A stretch of 64,000 bases of DNA. Origin: Septoria linicola. Taxonomy: Eukaryota; Ascomycota; Dothideomycetes; Mycosphaerellales; Mycosphaerellaceae. The stretch covers positions 1,860,001 through 1,924,000 of the forward strand of contig CP099421.1 of the NCBI GenBank assembly GCA_024114885.1, given 5' to 3'. Below, piece by piece: positions 32,801-43,518 of this stretch (position 1 is its first letter; each line of letters starts with the position of its first letter). The notes under the pieces are model-generated. The model worked only from the letters and a program-made list of their open reading frames with translations, was not told the origin of the DNA and ran no database searches. Position numbers and translations under genes: made by a program.

Positions 32801-33281
32801 CCAGCCATCCAAGCCTGCCGTGTCCACTCCAGCGAACCCACAAGCTCCGGCTTTCACGCCAGCGTCTCGGCCGGGTTCTCAGTCTGGGCCATCCTCAGCA
32901 GCAGCACCAATAACCAAGGCTGTTGTGGGCGGAGGGCCAGGAACATCGCGGACTCTGCCTGGCGCATCCGCCATTCCTGCACCAGGCAGCAAGCTACCGG
33001 CACCTGGCAATCGCAGCAATCCGCCAAGTCGCCAAGCTAGCGTGGGCGGTGCTGGTGGGCTGCAGGTCCAAGGCACAGCAAATACTTTAAGCACACGTGG
33101 TGCTTTGTCATCCGGCTTGCCGCGTGGTGGCGCCACTCGTGGAACTCGTGGAGGAGGACTTGCCAGAGGCGGAGGTCGTGGCAATGCTGCCAATGCTGGA
33201 CAGAAGCGTGCGCACGACGGAGCAGAGCCAGGTGGTAATGATCCCAAGCGTACCCGAGGCGGGCCAGCAGGTGGAGCATAG
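26886..33281 (+). CDS. MLP1: Nuclear pore basket protein Mlp1/TPR
   Basis: One 6.4-kb exon, 2131 residues. Mlp1/TPR forms the filaments of the nuclear basket and takes part in mRNA quality control and chromatin organisation at the pore. From about residue 45 to 1840 the protein is nearly continuous coiled coil, rich in Glu, Lys, Gln and Arg. Short breaks contain Pro/Gly/Thr, for example near residue 375 (RPGTPLRNGEPQTPGR) and 680 (GPGTPQRNSVGPPATPRG). The central region near residues 1050-1200 corresponds to the conserved TPR/MLP1 segment. The C-terminal 260 residues are Ala/Pro/Ser-rich, then Gly/Arg-rich with GTRGGGLARGGGRG and a basic motif KRAHDG...PKRTRGG suited to nuclear import. The ATG at 26886 gives MRTRAQAHDPATVDV, in line with the usual short N-terminal helix. 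The absence of introns over this length is notable for the window. Confidence 0.92.
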   Translation: MRTRAQAHDPATVDVAYLATTYDVAEHDVQQLLDAPTAALVEDFLLSLADKGQQFDALKAEKIKVEVELDNTVRTSETKVKAQKSAVTRAQKEVEELRTKLNQSEAARETLSTELEQLKSSSSGTSAETQALRQRIDTLEASNRDALALVESKSSEKDRVVTELSEQHSKLLTLRREINQLEEKNSALENAASSQKFQEQSLRQEIDLLKKNNEWHANELQTRSQEHTKFRKERNARISSLERDLEDSNAAVDALKRTEATLRQRLDDVQGKADEAFARIASLQEEAARKEQDFRAELNGSKRLAELQAQSAATHKARLQEVQGQVDQIKEDAAEEIGRLQAEIETERGDKEAAEHKVAELELAVERLEQQPRMSRPGTPLRNGEPQTPGRHASPSAMPGSMRKVVNGLSFTQMYTKYTEAQEDLENERRRTNKLSTALDELVNELETRKPELEDLKEEQERLENEVLDFSRLLDEANAGKDSAIRELERWQGEANSAAREGQILRQQLRDLSAQVKILLVEIQSRDQGLGQLSADERLELERAARGELDDGSLDELSSTGRLISERLVIFREVSDLQAQNEKLIRLTRELGEQMEGDEAKAKARQSEADAQEVEVLRQQVERYKDELTATTSQIDSYMKERDMFRRMLQHRGQLAPDTDMQSLFGQSIGPGTPQRNSVGPPATPRGNNDEDLRKLLKEHQTHFDQFRDESAADRRVLKEQADALTREKSSLQADLARAQSQLTLASERYEMLQSNFNALRSDNGELQKRSQQLGEQAARQDLRTQQVAEELVEARSMAESLRNENANSKAEKELFKRIEARLQEENKTLLDDRSRLNKLVADLQNLQNERELQESENRRRMQSRVETLETELHDNKKKLESEVEDSRKATLRREYEEGQSRTRIDDLVKSLGNVREELVAAKTTRDQLQTRVDELKIELRAAEEKVTALQPRPTPRAEPLQNGNLQEGDGEDLPAEQRLALQVSELRRDLELQKGEVESAKKQVEQYQAIAQASEEELSNLSVTADQYKEDMDILIAEKDAKIAELEQRIEDISSELGTTNSELSELRSKADDSGRQLAEQKSNYESELSRLKDEVERLEANAITIQDDVKAQAEIAQEAQTSYEVELQKHAEAAKSLASVRKEYNELKTEVAGAKAEADAAKSSLERSEESWAEQREQFERELEEVKRKRQDVDEQNKLLHQQMESFSKELTTLRQGRASAATDPANDEGTSSNGSNLQEVINFLRREKEIVDTQYELSVQEAKRLQQQLDYANTQLEEIRQKLADERRQSVEKSNAQSSTSKLMQTINELNVYRESATTLRNEARQARESLELKSQEVERLLAEIDPLKGRVGELEGELEAKEGEMKLLQDDRDHWRDRTQNIISKYDRVDPAELEEMKKKLEELQAEKERLESEKAPLQEQIDGFEARLQSERDAATTPLRDRLEKFKEQAKNQDSTRRTRINELTSEKNSVTAEKENLANELQQAKSELEVATDELEQTKAALQEARLKTAKPRNDDAEEGQVEEDGTEAGNAGEQDALQAKVAEAESNARDQADRAEALVNEVQTLQARVQELEGQVSDLQQQLQAASASSGEESQAPVTDDAETLERLQQDLATAQQEVETLRASATAAPTESATHAQPAAGEKSVADQVAEEVARQRAELEQQHEVAKAQLIEQNNAKVDNMKSVLNARLKEEKVKLRDVISKELSAAHEAELQALKDEHTAAIEKLQAEHAAALERFNADGATAIEKAEALSPVKPKAEAPAAVQSPEVDVKALTLTNEQAVELVRSNAAIKDLLTKNVKNQVDKQTAKLKDLINAKDAEIKALQEELAKLPAPAAVTEITEASDADKLAREALEQQLEAAKKELETAKIAKENAVKQVEMKAKLQVNALDMARAKIAVIQKAAQDTPEQPVKEVWGVAQKARPAPAKPVPAAGSAATPSKPVVPPLPSVGQSAASPVVSTFGQPSKPAVSTPANPQAPAFTPASRPGSQSGPSSAAAPITKAVVGGGPGTSRTLPGASAIPAPGSKLPAPGNRSNPPSRQASVGGAGGLQVQGTANTLSTRGALSSGLPRGGATRGTRGGGLARGGGRGNAANAGQKRAHDGAEPGGNDPKRTRGGPAGGA

Positions 33282-33790
33282 CATGCTCAATCGGACACTG
33301 GCATTCGCGTTCAGGGTGTCGCTAAGGCGAACCCTCAGCGCAAGTCGGAGCGACACGATTCTGCCATGCCAAAGAAGGGCGACGACCTCATGGATCTGAC
33401 ATCCTCACCTCAGCGTCGAGCTTCTAGCAGACTAGATCTTGAGGATCAGCAGCATATGGACCAAGTGCCGGAGGAGGACTCCTGGAATACGTGATCCGAT
33501 CAGAGTCTTGCCACGTTTTCGGGGAGATGGGCACGGCAGTGCGCGACATTGGCGCATAAGGAAAAGTGAAAAGGCTGTACGAACATGGCATCGCTACTTG
33601 TATGTATGCATAGTCTGGAGGGCAAGCGCAAGCAAGATTCGATTCGTGTTCTGTCGTAAGATAGCTAGCGATATGTGTATACTTTGCATCGTGCACCGGC
33701 TTTGCCCCTCGTCTCAATATATCGGCCCTCTCTCCGTGCTAACGATGCTGCGGAGATGATCTCACTGCCAGTCATATCACTGTTTCCTTG
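33282..33790. other. Convergent intergenic region, MLP1 / MER3
   Basis: 509 bp between two convergent genes. It holds their 3' ends; no further gene is supported. Confidence 0.5.
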
Positions 33791-36700
33791 TCAGATGAGT
33801 GTGAAGAACTCTGTCCCGAGATTGTTCTTGAACCAGTCTTCTATGCTCTCTTCCTCCTTGACCTTTAGCTCTGGCTTCGCAACGTCAACAGTGTCAGCCG
33901 GAGATTGGGTTGCTTCGGCTGTCATTGGCTGCCATGAAGCAGTATGCTGCTGTACACCCATAGGCTCCATACCAGACAGCTTTCTCTGCTTGTTCCGGTT
34001 GGAGAAGAACTGGCTCGCATCGTCAGGCGCTGTGTCCTCGAACGCTCGCTTTGACGTATGCGAGACGGCTGCGTCGTCCTGTAGAGCACCCGAGATGAGT
34101 GCGAGACTGTCATCGATACTGTCTGTGCTTTCCCCGGAAATGAATATGCTTTGGGTTTTGCCGCTGGAAGCAGATTGCTTGGTGGGGACTGTTGAGCTGT
34201 TGATTGCTCGCTCTAGTGAAGTGAGCGGAGACATCCCGCCAGTGCTAGTCTCGCGGTTCACGTGGTGGCTGGCTGTAGCATCCGTATTCCAGTCGTTGGT
34301 CAGGTCGATGAGAGTATCAGCAGGCTCGATGAACTCGCCGCCATGAACATCATCAGGCATGTCCAGCATGTCGTCGTCGGAGTCGTGATGTTTGTGCCTC
34401 ATTTCTGGCGAGCCATCTCGTGACAACTCCGCACCGCCGAGAATGTCCTGATCTGATGGGAACTCATCTACATCAAATGCGAATTCATTGCTGTCAAGTG
34501 GCATTGGCGACACAAAGCTCGAGCGCGGAGCATCACTTGGACGGCGGCCTACGCCTTTCAGGACCGGGACGTGTTTGGTCGAAGTCTGAATACTGTTGTG
34601 CAGAGCGTCAAGATCACGAGCCTGTTTGCTTTGTGCGGGCTTACTAGTGGGCGGTGGCTGAGCGCTAGCTGTGACGGGCTGTTTTCTGGTCTTGCTGAGG
34701 TCAAGCTGAGTCTGCCGTGGCTGTGAGGAATGGTCACTCTTCTTCGCTTCCTTGGCTTTCGACGCCTTTGGTTTCTTTTCCAAGCCCTCTCGACAGCAAG
34801 CGCCGTGCTTGCACGTCATTTTGTTCTTGCAGACGTGGTTGCATGTCCATCGACCATTCGGCATCTGGGTCGATTCGGGTCTATCAATCGAAGGCTTTGG
34901 CTTTGACTTCGCTTGGGCATGAGACTGTTTCTCGTTGCCGTCGTCGTCGAAGTCTTCGATATTTGTGAAGTCTGCTGCCGCCAGGGTTGCATCGTCGACG
35001 GCTCCATCTCCGAACTCATCATCAGTTTCTCCACTTGCCCGCGGAGTGCTAGTGGCCGCCCGCCGCTTGGATGTGTTCGGGGCGTTGGCATATCTAGCTG
35101 ACTCCTCACTGCTTTCTGCTTGCGCTTTCACCGGAGGAAACATGAAAGCTGGAATCTCTGGTTTGAGCAATGCCGTGCGCTGCGTGCCGGCGATCTCATC
35201 ACACATCAAGTAGCCGCGTATAACCTGCCCATGAGCGGTGAGGTTCACCGAGAAAGGCAATTCCTGACCCTTGCCCATCTTCTTCGCGCTCACGCGAACA
35301 AAATGGGCTTTGCGTCCATCCGATGTGTCCACCAGTAGGCAGATGTAGACTGGTTTGCGGTTGAAAAAGTCTGGGACTTTCTCGTTCAAAAGACCAATTT
35401 CAGCCCGTACCTTGACGCATACACCCTCTCCTTTCTTGATCACGGGATTCCCGATGGTCTTGAGCGAGACGCGAAGCTGAGGGAATGCCGCAGCCTTCTG
35501 CTGTATTAGAGATCCAAAGGGTGGGTTTCGGGTCAGAGTCTTTTCGATCCGGCCGCTTTCAGTGCTGGCAAGAGCCTCTATAGATGTAAGGCCGGCAGCC
35601 ACGAGCTTCCGAACACCTACCAGACCAATACCGTCAAGCTGTTTCATATGCAACGGCGAGTCGTCCCACACCTGCGCACCGAAGCTGCGAGCGAGCATGA
35701 GCGCGTTGCGGGCTGAGACAGAATCTTCGAAGTAGAGCTGACAATCGATGATGCATCTTATCAACCGATGTGCATGCTGAAATATAACAGCTTTGTTGGC
35801 GTTGTATTCGTGGCGATGCTTCACCTCCTCCGTTGGAATGTCGATGCATCCGAGGACGCTTTGTAATATCAATGATACCTTGTGTGCAGTGAGGTCGATG
35901 TTGACCGGGATTGGGAACTTCATCGACGGGTTTTTGTTGAGGTCTTTGTAGAATGGCTTCTCGCCAGCACGAAACCGGATGTCCTTGAACTCGGCAGCCT
36001 GAGAGATGATCAACAGGATTTCTGAGATCTTGGCCTTCGGTTTGAGGGCAAGGAGCTGCTTCATTGTGTCGAATTGAATGTAGTAGCGGGCCATGGAGTC
36101 CCCTAGTTCTGAACACTGCAGGTTTGAGACGCCACGGACGAGGTCGTGCTCGCGCAGTGATGCAATCCCTTGCTTGCAGATATGCTCAAGGCGTTCCTCC
36201 AGCGTCCGGCCCTGTCCTTCGCCATCGAGCTTGTAGTGTTGCGGATTATCCTTGAGGCGTACATACAAGAACGTGCCTGCTAGCCACTTCCTTGCTGAAG
36301 CGGCATTGGTGACCGTTCCAAGGCCAATCTCTGCATTGAGATGGTCGATGAGGTATTCATGTAGACTACACCTGTCAGTACTTGTTATCATGGTTGGTTG
36401 AGAGGTCATACCAGCTCTCTAGCACTTCTGATCCTGCCATCATCGTCTCATAGAATGCGACACGATTAAGACGCGTCATTATTACTGCGACTGCACTGTC
36501 GTCGAATTGCGGACGGCCAGCGCGACCAAGCATCTGCATAATCTCCAGGTCGGAATACTCTTTGACGACGCCTCCGTTTGTGTACGATACAGTGCTTTTG
36601 ATGATGACCATGTGACACGGCAAGTTCACGCCAACCGCCAATGTCGAAGTACAGCATATGACACTGAGCTCCCCAGCAAGATAGCCTTTCTCCACTGCAG

Positions 36701-38484
36701 CGCGATCTTCAGCAGTCAAGCCGGCATGGTGGAATGCCACTCCAGAAGCTGTTGTATCTGCCTCATATCAGCCGAGCGGGATTACATCGTGAGTTGGACC
36801 CCACTAACCGATCAGATCTTTATCCTTCACCACAACTCTGGCACGCGGCTGAGACCAATACTTGTTTTGAGCTCCTGTGGAGGAATTCCACCAGTCAGCC
36901 AACAGGCGTGCTGTGACCGAGCAGGATTTCCTCGTCATGCAAAATACCATAAGTGGCTTGCTTTGTGAATACTTGGCAATAATCTCTGTCAATCTGCTGT
37001 CAAGCATCTTCTCGAAGGCAAAGTCGTTGGAGCCTGATTGGTAGCCGCAGACGTGTTTCTGCAGTCGGACTGGTCGGAACTCTTCGCCGAATCGCTCTCG
37101 AGGGGCTGGGATCTGTGGGTTCATGCTATCCTTACCAAGCCAGGTTGCAATGTCTTGCGAGTTAGGGACAGTGGCGCTCAGCGCTATGAAGCGGACATCG
37201 GAATCCACTGACTTCATGCGCGACACTACAGCCTCGAGAGTGGGACCGCGATCCTCCTTGAGGATATGCACTTCATCAATCAAGAATAGCTTCACCATTT
37301 GCATGAGCTTCTGGTGATCTTTCCACTTTCGGGTCATGCTGTCCCATTTCTCGGGCGTCGTGATGATGATGCTGGCATGCTGCACATTGCGGAGTTGCGC
37401 GTTGTCAGTATCGCCTGTGAGCTCAGCACACTGCAAGTCTAGAGTTCCAAACCTTGATTGCCAATCACGGACTCGTTCCGAGCACAACGACTTGGTCGGC
37501 GCCATGTAGACAATCTTGAAACTGCCACTGGTAAATCCATGCACTAGTCGACAGATCGCAAGCTCGAGTATTGCAGTCTTTCCACTGCCTGTCGGCGAGG
37601 ACAGTACAAAATTGTCGTTGGTCCTGAAAATGACAGGAAAGCATTTTGACTGCACTGCATTGAACAGAGGGAAATTGAAAATGGCACGAAAACGATCGGG
37701 AAGTTCTCGAGTAGAGACGAGTTGAATTCCCTGCACGATCGGCGTGCTAGAATTCGAAGGCCGAGAGTATGCACCGTTCGGCACACTCGTATAACGCTTC
37801 GCAGGCAGAGTAGGGAGGTGTAAGTGATCGTCGCTGTCTGATGATTGCCCATTGGAGAGCTGTGCCAACCGAGGCTGGTACCGTATGGGCCCAGCTCTAC
37901 TGGCCTGAACCTGAGCTGGTTGCGACAACTCGGCTGCTGCTGCATCTTCATACGGTGCTGGGTGACGCTGGCTGGCACTGAACGCTGGGCTTGATAAGCG
38001 GTTCGGGTGGCCAGGAGAAGTGCTGTCAGTGTGGTTGAAGGCGAAGTTCGACAGAGTGGGACGTTGCAAAGCTGATTCTTGTATGGGGAGCGCGCGATGA
38101 TAAGCGTCTGTGCGCGCAATGCCTTGAGACGCTGCTGGCGGGAGTGAAAGTCTTGCATAGCCTTGTGCGGCTTGCCATTGCCGAGAATCCTGGGCCGGCT
38201 GCCGAAGCAGCTGCTCATCTGTATCAGCCGTTAGCGCGAAAGTTGAGCATTCTACTACCGACAGACTCACCGAAAGAGTCGAGGTGCATCGGCTCATCGA
38301 GGTAGCCACCTTCGTTGATCTGTGGAACAGAATCTAGAAATGAGTACTGCGGCTGGCAATGCTGGTTATGGCCATGGTAAGAGGAGTGCTCGGCGTCGTC
38401 GGCATGTCGTGAGTGGTGCAATACGTTCAAATCGTGGGCGCCTCTTTGCAGCTGGTCGAGCTGCTCGAAGAAGTCGTCACTCAT
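33791..38484 (-). CDS. HFM1: Meiotic crossover helicase MER3/HFM1
   Basis: Four exons: 38484-38271, 38218-36809, 36757-36412 and 36365-33791. Introns of 52, 51 and 46 nt join in phase to give 1514 residues. MER3/HFM1 is a Ski2-like 3'-5' DNA helicase that extends joint molecules and promotes interfering crossovers in meiosis. Visible motifs: Walker A SPTGSGKTAI, DEVH box, SAT, the GVAFHHAGL segment completed by splicing at intron 2, and motif VI QMLGRAGRPQFDD. A Sec63 domain follows, with the short helix-hairpin DGIGLVGVRKLVAAG. Toward the C-terminus a Cys/His cluster (CNHVCKNKMTCKHGACC) matches the zinc-binding-like motif seen after Sec63 in HFM1 proteins. The last 450 residues are disordered and Ser/Asp-rich. 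Intron 3 has two nearby AGs; the TAG at 36366 keeps a proper distance from the CTGAC branch. Confidence 0.93.
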
Positions 38485-38762
38485 CTCTGGCGACGTACGT
38501 GAGTGCGGTGTCGAGGGAAGGGTACGTCAAGGTGCGAAGGTCGCAGCCTAGATATTGTGGCGGCCATCTCGCGAGCAGGAAGGCACGCGAGGAGATGCTC
38601 TTTCCCAAGGATACCTTACGCCACTTCGCAACAGCGGTGTATTTTAGACTTACATACATGACTCTGCCTCTATTCCCCAAAACGTCTGCACATCAATCAT
38701 TGCGGGACTGTTTTCCTCGCGGGTATCCAATTCGTACTTGCCCCAGCTCGCTCTGTTGGCTC

Positions 38763-40202
38763 CTATAGTTCTCTTTTCTTCTTCCACTCCGAGCTCTTTG
38801 CCCGGAACAACCTACGCTCCCCTGACGGCGTACCAGGCCTGCTGGTAGACAGTGCTTCGCGCAAAGGATCTCGTAATGGCGATTTACCGGCTGTTGCAAC
38901 AGCCTCAAGATCAAAATAGCTAGCCTCCTCATTCTTCTCGTATTGCGACACGTTTATAGGAGGTGGCCGCATCTTCTTCTCATCTGGAGTAGACTGGTAT
39001 ATGAATGCCGCCGCCAGTGTCACCAGAGTGCCGAGAAGGAATAACAGTGATTTAGGGAATTCCAGGAGTAATGCTGAGACTACGATGATGACCACCGCTG
39101 AGGCGGTGGTGGTAGCGCTTCTGGACGCACTGTCTGCATAGTTGAGCGTGAGTGCCACAAGTATGCCGCCAGCAGCCTGCAGTATGATGACCAAGAATAC
39201 TATCCAGTTATATCCAGCAAAGAACCCTCTGGTCGCGAGGTGCTCTCCGTCCTTGAAAAGCACACCGAGGAACAAGACCGGCCACAGAGAGTAGAACGAC
39301 AATTGCACATTGCGAATCCAGATCGATGTCCTCGGCCCATCCTTTGACTTCAGCAGCTTCTCAAAGTACACACCTGCTCCCCCAGAGATGCCGCAAGCAA
39401 GAACTGCAGCGGCTAGGCCAATAGTCGCATTCATTCGCGGGTTTGCGGCTGCCACGTCTTCATCGATGCCCTCGTATGTCGCCGACCGCTTGTTGAGCTG
39501 CTCCGCAGCTGCGTTGCCTGCATCTCGCAGCTCCCAGATGCTCCTCGGTGGATTGAACGAGACGCCGTCCCTCAAATCCTTCATCGATAATGGTCCTCCT
39601 TCTTGTGATGATACGGTTCCCAGCTGAACGATTACGACGCCCACGGCCAAAAGAACCAAGCTCATCCATTTCCGCCCATCCAACGACCGACCCAGTAGTA
39701 TTACGCCGAAAATGGCCGCCGAAGCCACTTTGAGCTGGTATGCTACGCTGAATGTAGCAGCGTCCAGGTTACCTGCCGCAACGTACTGTAACGTGTTCTG
39801 TAGCGAGTACAGTAGTGCGGGTATTGCAAGTTTCCAACTGTCCCCACTAAACACAGCCCTGAAGAGTGCGTTCACCAACTCGGTAATGGTGGAAGTGTCG
39901 GACGAGTGGGGAGACGTGGCGGTTTCGTATAAGGCGATCGATAGAAAGACGGAGAACTTGACGACTTCGGCGAGCAATACTGCAGTCGAAGGAAAGTACC
40001 GCTCGCCGTTAACTAGAGGCATGATGCGGGAGTACCTGAGGAGGAGAACAAGACCCGCGTTTTGGATGACCAGCTGCGAGCATCTGCATCAGTACAGCAG
40101 GGCTTTCATGCGCCTAAGGACAATGCTGACCGCGATTAAAGTAATGTGTTTTATAAGTATACCTCCTAGGGCCGCCTGCCGGCGAGTAGCGTCCACAGCC
40201 AT
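38763..40202 (-). CDS. UDP-galactose/UDP-GlcNAc-type nucleotide-sugar transporter
   Basis: Two exons, 40202-40131 and 40073-38763, with a 57-nt intron (GTCAGC donor, CTGAT branch, CTCGCAG). They join in phase 0 to give 460 residues. The splice restores the first membrane helix: GGILIKHITLIA, then LVIQNAGLVLLLRYSR. About ten membrane helices follow. Family landmarks are NGERYFPSTAVLLAEVVKF, LYSLQNTLQYVA near helix 3, FSVAYQLKVASAAIFGVILLG (residues conserved in SLC35A transporters) and GGILVALTLNYADSASRSATT near the C-terminus. It should exchange cytosolic UDP-sugar for UMP across the Golgi membrane. The exact sugar cannot be told by eye. The cytosolic tail is about 90 residues and ends Lys-rich. 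It is co-directional with MER3, 278 bp upstream of it. Confidence 0.9.
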
Positions 40203-41097
40203 ATTGTGAGACTGGCTGTTGTCAAGAATTGCTTCGAGATCGATTCTCCCATCGAATGCAAGGCGTCAGAGAACGCCGTGAACGAACTACAACCAGAGCA
40301 AGCAGAAAGGAATTGAAAGGAGTGTCGTCTGACCGCTTCTTAGCGCTGTCGTAGCAAGTTGTGCACCTGACCAAGAATGATCAAAGGTTTGGTGTGCGGA
40401 GTGGAAGGTACAGTCAAGCCACCGCCGAGGAATCGGTCTTCACAAGCTCGACAAGGTTCGTCCACGATCGATTGGTCGATCAGGGGAGCCGCCGCGCTTG
40501 CTATGCGTTGTCCATCAGTTTATGCAAGCAACAAGTGCTTGGCCAGACGTCTTCACGACATCACCATTCGTCCCGCCTTGGCTAGAACTTCTTCACTCTC
40601 AAGGATCTTGTATAGCTCACCACCGTATCTGGTCGAACACGTTCAGCTCAACGATGTCGCGTGTCGCGCAACACTAAATAGCGCGCGCTCGTGTTAGACT
40701 CGTCATCATCTACACTTGTCCTTCAATGCGGCCCAACTTCGTCAAATGCGCCGTAGACTGGTCTCAAATGGCCGGCAGATTGTACAGAAGGCAGAGCTAG
40801 ACTGCCGATGATGCGAGATGCAACTGGAACAACGTGGCATGTGAACACGCGTGCTAGCCGCTCCTTCCTTGCCGCAGAGCCAGTAGCGGTCAGAAGATGA
40901 GTTTTCTGCACGCATTGATTCCAGCACTTGCTTCTGCGACGTCGTGGGGTGCCTGACACAGAACGCGTGGAGCTACACGATCCTGTGGCCAAGACTTTGT
41001 TTGCTCTGTGTCTCGACCTTGACCACGTTTCCAGTATCTCGCACCTGGTTGTGGAGCTTGACTTTCTACTGAACCAACGTTGCAGAAAGAGAGCAAA
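40203..41097. other. Divergent intergenic region
   Basis: 895 bp between the transporter and aminotransferase starts. Only short unsupported frames are present. It must contain both promoters. Confidence 0.5.
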
Positions 41098-42930
41098 ATG
41101 TCGCTAGCATTTCGAGGTGGAAACCAAGGCGAGCACCCGCCCACGCAGGGTCACAAGCCAACAACGACGAAAGCTCGCCGCTTTTCGACTGCTCAAGGGC
41201 CAAGTAACGAAGGTAAGCAGTAAGCAGTCAACATTCAACGCCAAGGTAGACCAAGCCGGTGAAGGCGGATACATGACATGTATCGTCAAGGATGCGAGCA
41301 AGATATGGCTCGTAATACCCAGATCAGGCACCTAAGGCGGGGAGTTGGGCGACATTGTGCCCTCGACGTCCACAATCGAAACACAATGTCGCCACAATGT
41401 CTTCGAGGCTGTCCGCTGACCTGTTCTGGCAGAGATCAATTCAGCAATCCACTTGCAGTTCCGTCAAGCCCACGAGGGTCACAAGGTATGTGCACAAGCT
41501 ATGGTCCGTCTTGGTTCAGACAGTGTTGACATCAGCAGCCTCATGCCGGTCTTGATCCTTCTCGAGCTTCTACGGGAGTCATTTGGTGTACAGAGCGCGC
41601 CTATGAGCACGGCTTCGCCGAAGATCCGCATTTATGGGCCAATCTTGGTCAAGGTGCGCCTGAGGTAGACGACGAGATCGAGGGCTGCTTCAAGAGGCCT
41701 CAACACATCGCCATTTCGATGACTGGTAGGGAGTACGGTCCAACAGCAGGAATCAAACCTCTTCGCGAAGCCGTCGCCAGGCTCTATAATGAGCACCATC
41801 GCCAGGGAAAAGAGTCTCAGTACACGTTCGAGAACGTGTGCATTGTTCCAGGCGGACGTGCTGGGTTGATCAGAATCGCTGCAATCCTGGGCAATGCCTA
41901 TCTCGGTATGCTGAAGCTATGGCGTATTTAAGAGAGATTCCATCATGCTAACACGAATGTGACAACGCCAGGATTCTTCATCCCCGATTACACCGCCTAT
42001 AACGAGATGTTGTCACTCTTTAAGAACTTCACTCCCCTGCCGATCCCACTGAACAAGAACGACAACTATCAGATCCACTCGGAGAAGATTGAGGACGAAA
42101 TATCTCGTGGTACATCCGTCATCTTAACCTCGAACCCTCGTAACCCCACGGGAAAGATGATTGCCAAAGGCGAGCTTGCAGAGATCCAGGACCTTTGCCG
42201 AGACCGTGCCACTTTGATCATGGACGAGTTCTATAGCGGCTACAACTACACCACCGACTGTGATGGCAGTGTAGTCAGTGCCGCAGACAATGTCGAAGAC
42301 GTTGATGAAGACGGAGTCCTGATCATTGATGGTCTGACCAAGGTATGTTCATGCGGTGCTGAGAACATTTAGTACCTTCTCTGACCATAGTATTTCGTAC
42401 AGCGCTTCCGACTTCCTGGCTGGCGGGTGGCCTGGATCCTCGGACCCAAGGAGTTCGTCAAGGCTCTCGGTTCCTGCGGCTCGTACCTCGACGGCGGCAC
42501 CAATGTGCCCTTCCAAGAAGCCGCGGTCCCTATGCTTGAACCTGACAACGTTCGCCACGAGATGAAGGCGCTTCAATCGCACTTCCGCATGAAACGCGAC
42601 TATGTCGTAGGACGTCTGGAAAAGATGGGCTTCAAGCTCAGCTACACTCCTGACAGCACGTTCTACCTCTGGTTAAACCTCGAGCACTTGCCACATGGCA
42701 TCAATGACGGGCTGAACTTCTTCCAAGCTTGTCTTAAGGAGAAGGTCATCGTAGTCCCTGGTATCTTCTTCGATTTGAACCCGGCCAGGAGACGTGATTT
42801 GTTTGACAGTCCTTGTCATCACTACATACGTATTTCGTATGGCCCCACCATGGCCGTCCTGGAGCAGGGCATGAACTCGATCGAGAGAATTCTGCAAAAG
42901 CATGGATGCCACCCTGATGACTCGGATTAG
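41098..42930 (+). CDS. PLP-dependent aminotransferase, class I/II fold
   Basis: Five exons in my model: 41098-41212, 41433-41485, 41539-41905, 41972-42342 and 42403-42930. All four junctions keep phase, giving 477 residues. Introns are 220, 53, 66 and 60 nt, with GTAAGC, GTATGT, GTATGC and GTATGT donors and CTGAC-like branches. The second exon is only 53 nt. The fold-type I core is clear: EYGPTAGIKPLREAVARLY, VPGGRAGLIRIAA, FFIPDYTAYNEM, ILTSNPRNPTGKM (cofactor Asn), LIMDEFYSGYNY (Asp for pyridine N) and IDGLTKRFRLPGWR. The last places the Schiff-base Lys at an exon end and the phosphate-binding Arg after it; IRISY near the end has the substrate-carboxylate Arg. The substrate is unknown. The first exon is Lys/Thr/Gln-rich and least certain. 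Confidence 0.85.
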
Positions 42931-43083
42931 AAGTGGCTTAGAACATGGCCCAAGGCACTTAGCATTGGATCGGCGTAGGATAAAACGTAAATGGAGAAAT
43001 ATACAGGGGATGCACGATGCTCGCGATCACACTGCTGAAGTTGAATTGTATCTGTCCATGCTATTGCTAATGTCTCCACGCAG

Positions 43084-43371
43084 CTAATTGCTGCTGCTCA
43101 GTGCCCATCGGACTACACTGAAAGGCACAGGAGAGATCTGGAAGGCGCCGAGTTGTCGCATGACACTTCCAACGAAAGGCGTGCACAGCATGAACCAGCA
43201 TTTGACCCAGACGAAGTTGACAACGCCTCTGAATCTGAACCCGAAGTCGTCTTCCCAGAACGGAGATCCCATAATCCCTACAGCTATCTCTGCAACAAGG
43301 CGTTCGTTTGCGAGCGCCGATCTCTGCACTATGAAGAAGCAAAATATCTGCATTTTGAGTTCGTGAGCTGA
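43084..43371 (+). CDS. Orphan acidic exon-like frame
   Basis: A 95-codon frame begins right after a good acceptor (GCTAATG branch, CCACGCAG ending 43083) and ends at a TGA at 43369-43371. It starts QLIAAAQCPSDYTERHRRD when the preceding codon is included. It has an Asp/Glu-rich middle (DPDEVDNASESEPEVVF) and ends KAFVCERRSLHYEEAKYL. No ATG is in frame, so a first exon would be needed upstream; candidates between 42940 and 43070 did not give a matching phase. It lies 150 bp after the aminotransferase stop. It may be a small gene, a remnant or chance. Confidence 0.3.
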   Translation, partial: LIAAAQCPSDYTERHRRDLEGAELSHDTSNERRAQHEPAFDPDEVDNASESEPEVVFPERRSHNPYSYLCNKAFVCERRSLHYEEAKYLHFEFVS

Positions 43372-43518
43372 GTGACCGCCGAATGTGTTCGCCCAGTACG
43401 GCTCAGCTGGGATGAGTCCTGATTACCTTAGCAGAGTCCACCGGCAGACAAACCATCGAATCATATGGCGCTTACCACAATGAAGAAGTCCATTGAGTAC
43501 AAAAGCGGACACGCTGGC

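Noticed and set aside
36366..36370. Upstream AG (CAG at about 36372) as acceptor of the third MER3 intron
   Set aside because: It lies two bases after the CTGAC branch, too close for splicing; the TAG at 36366 gives the expected family spacing ES-x-LHEYL.
41400..41560. Apparent frameshift and in-frame TGA near the 5' end of the aminotransferase, suggesting a pseudogene
   Set aside because: A 53-nt intron (41486-41538; GTATGT donor, TTGAC branch, CAG acceptor) and a CTGACCTGTTCTGGCAG acceptor at 41432 remove both problems and keep phase across five exons.
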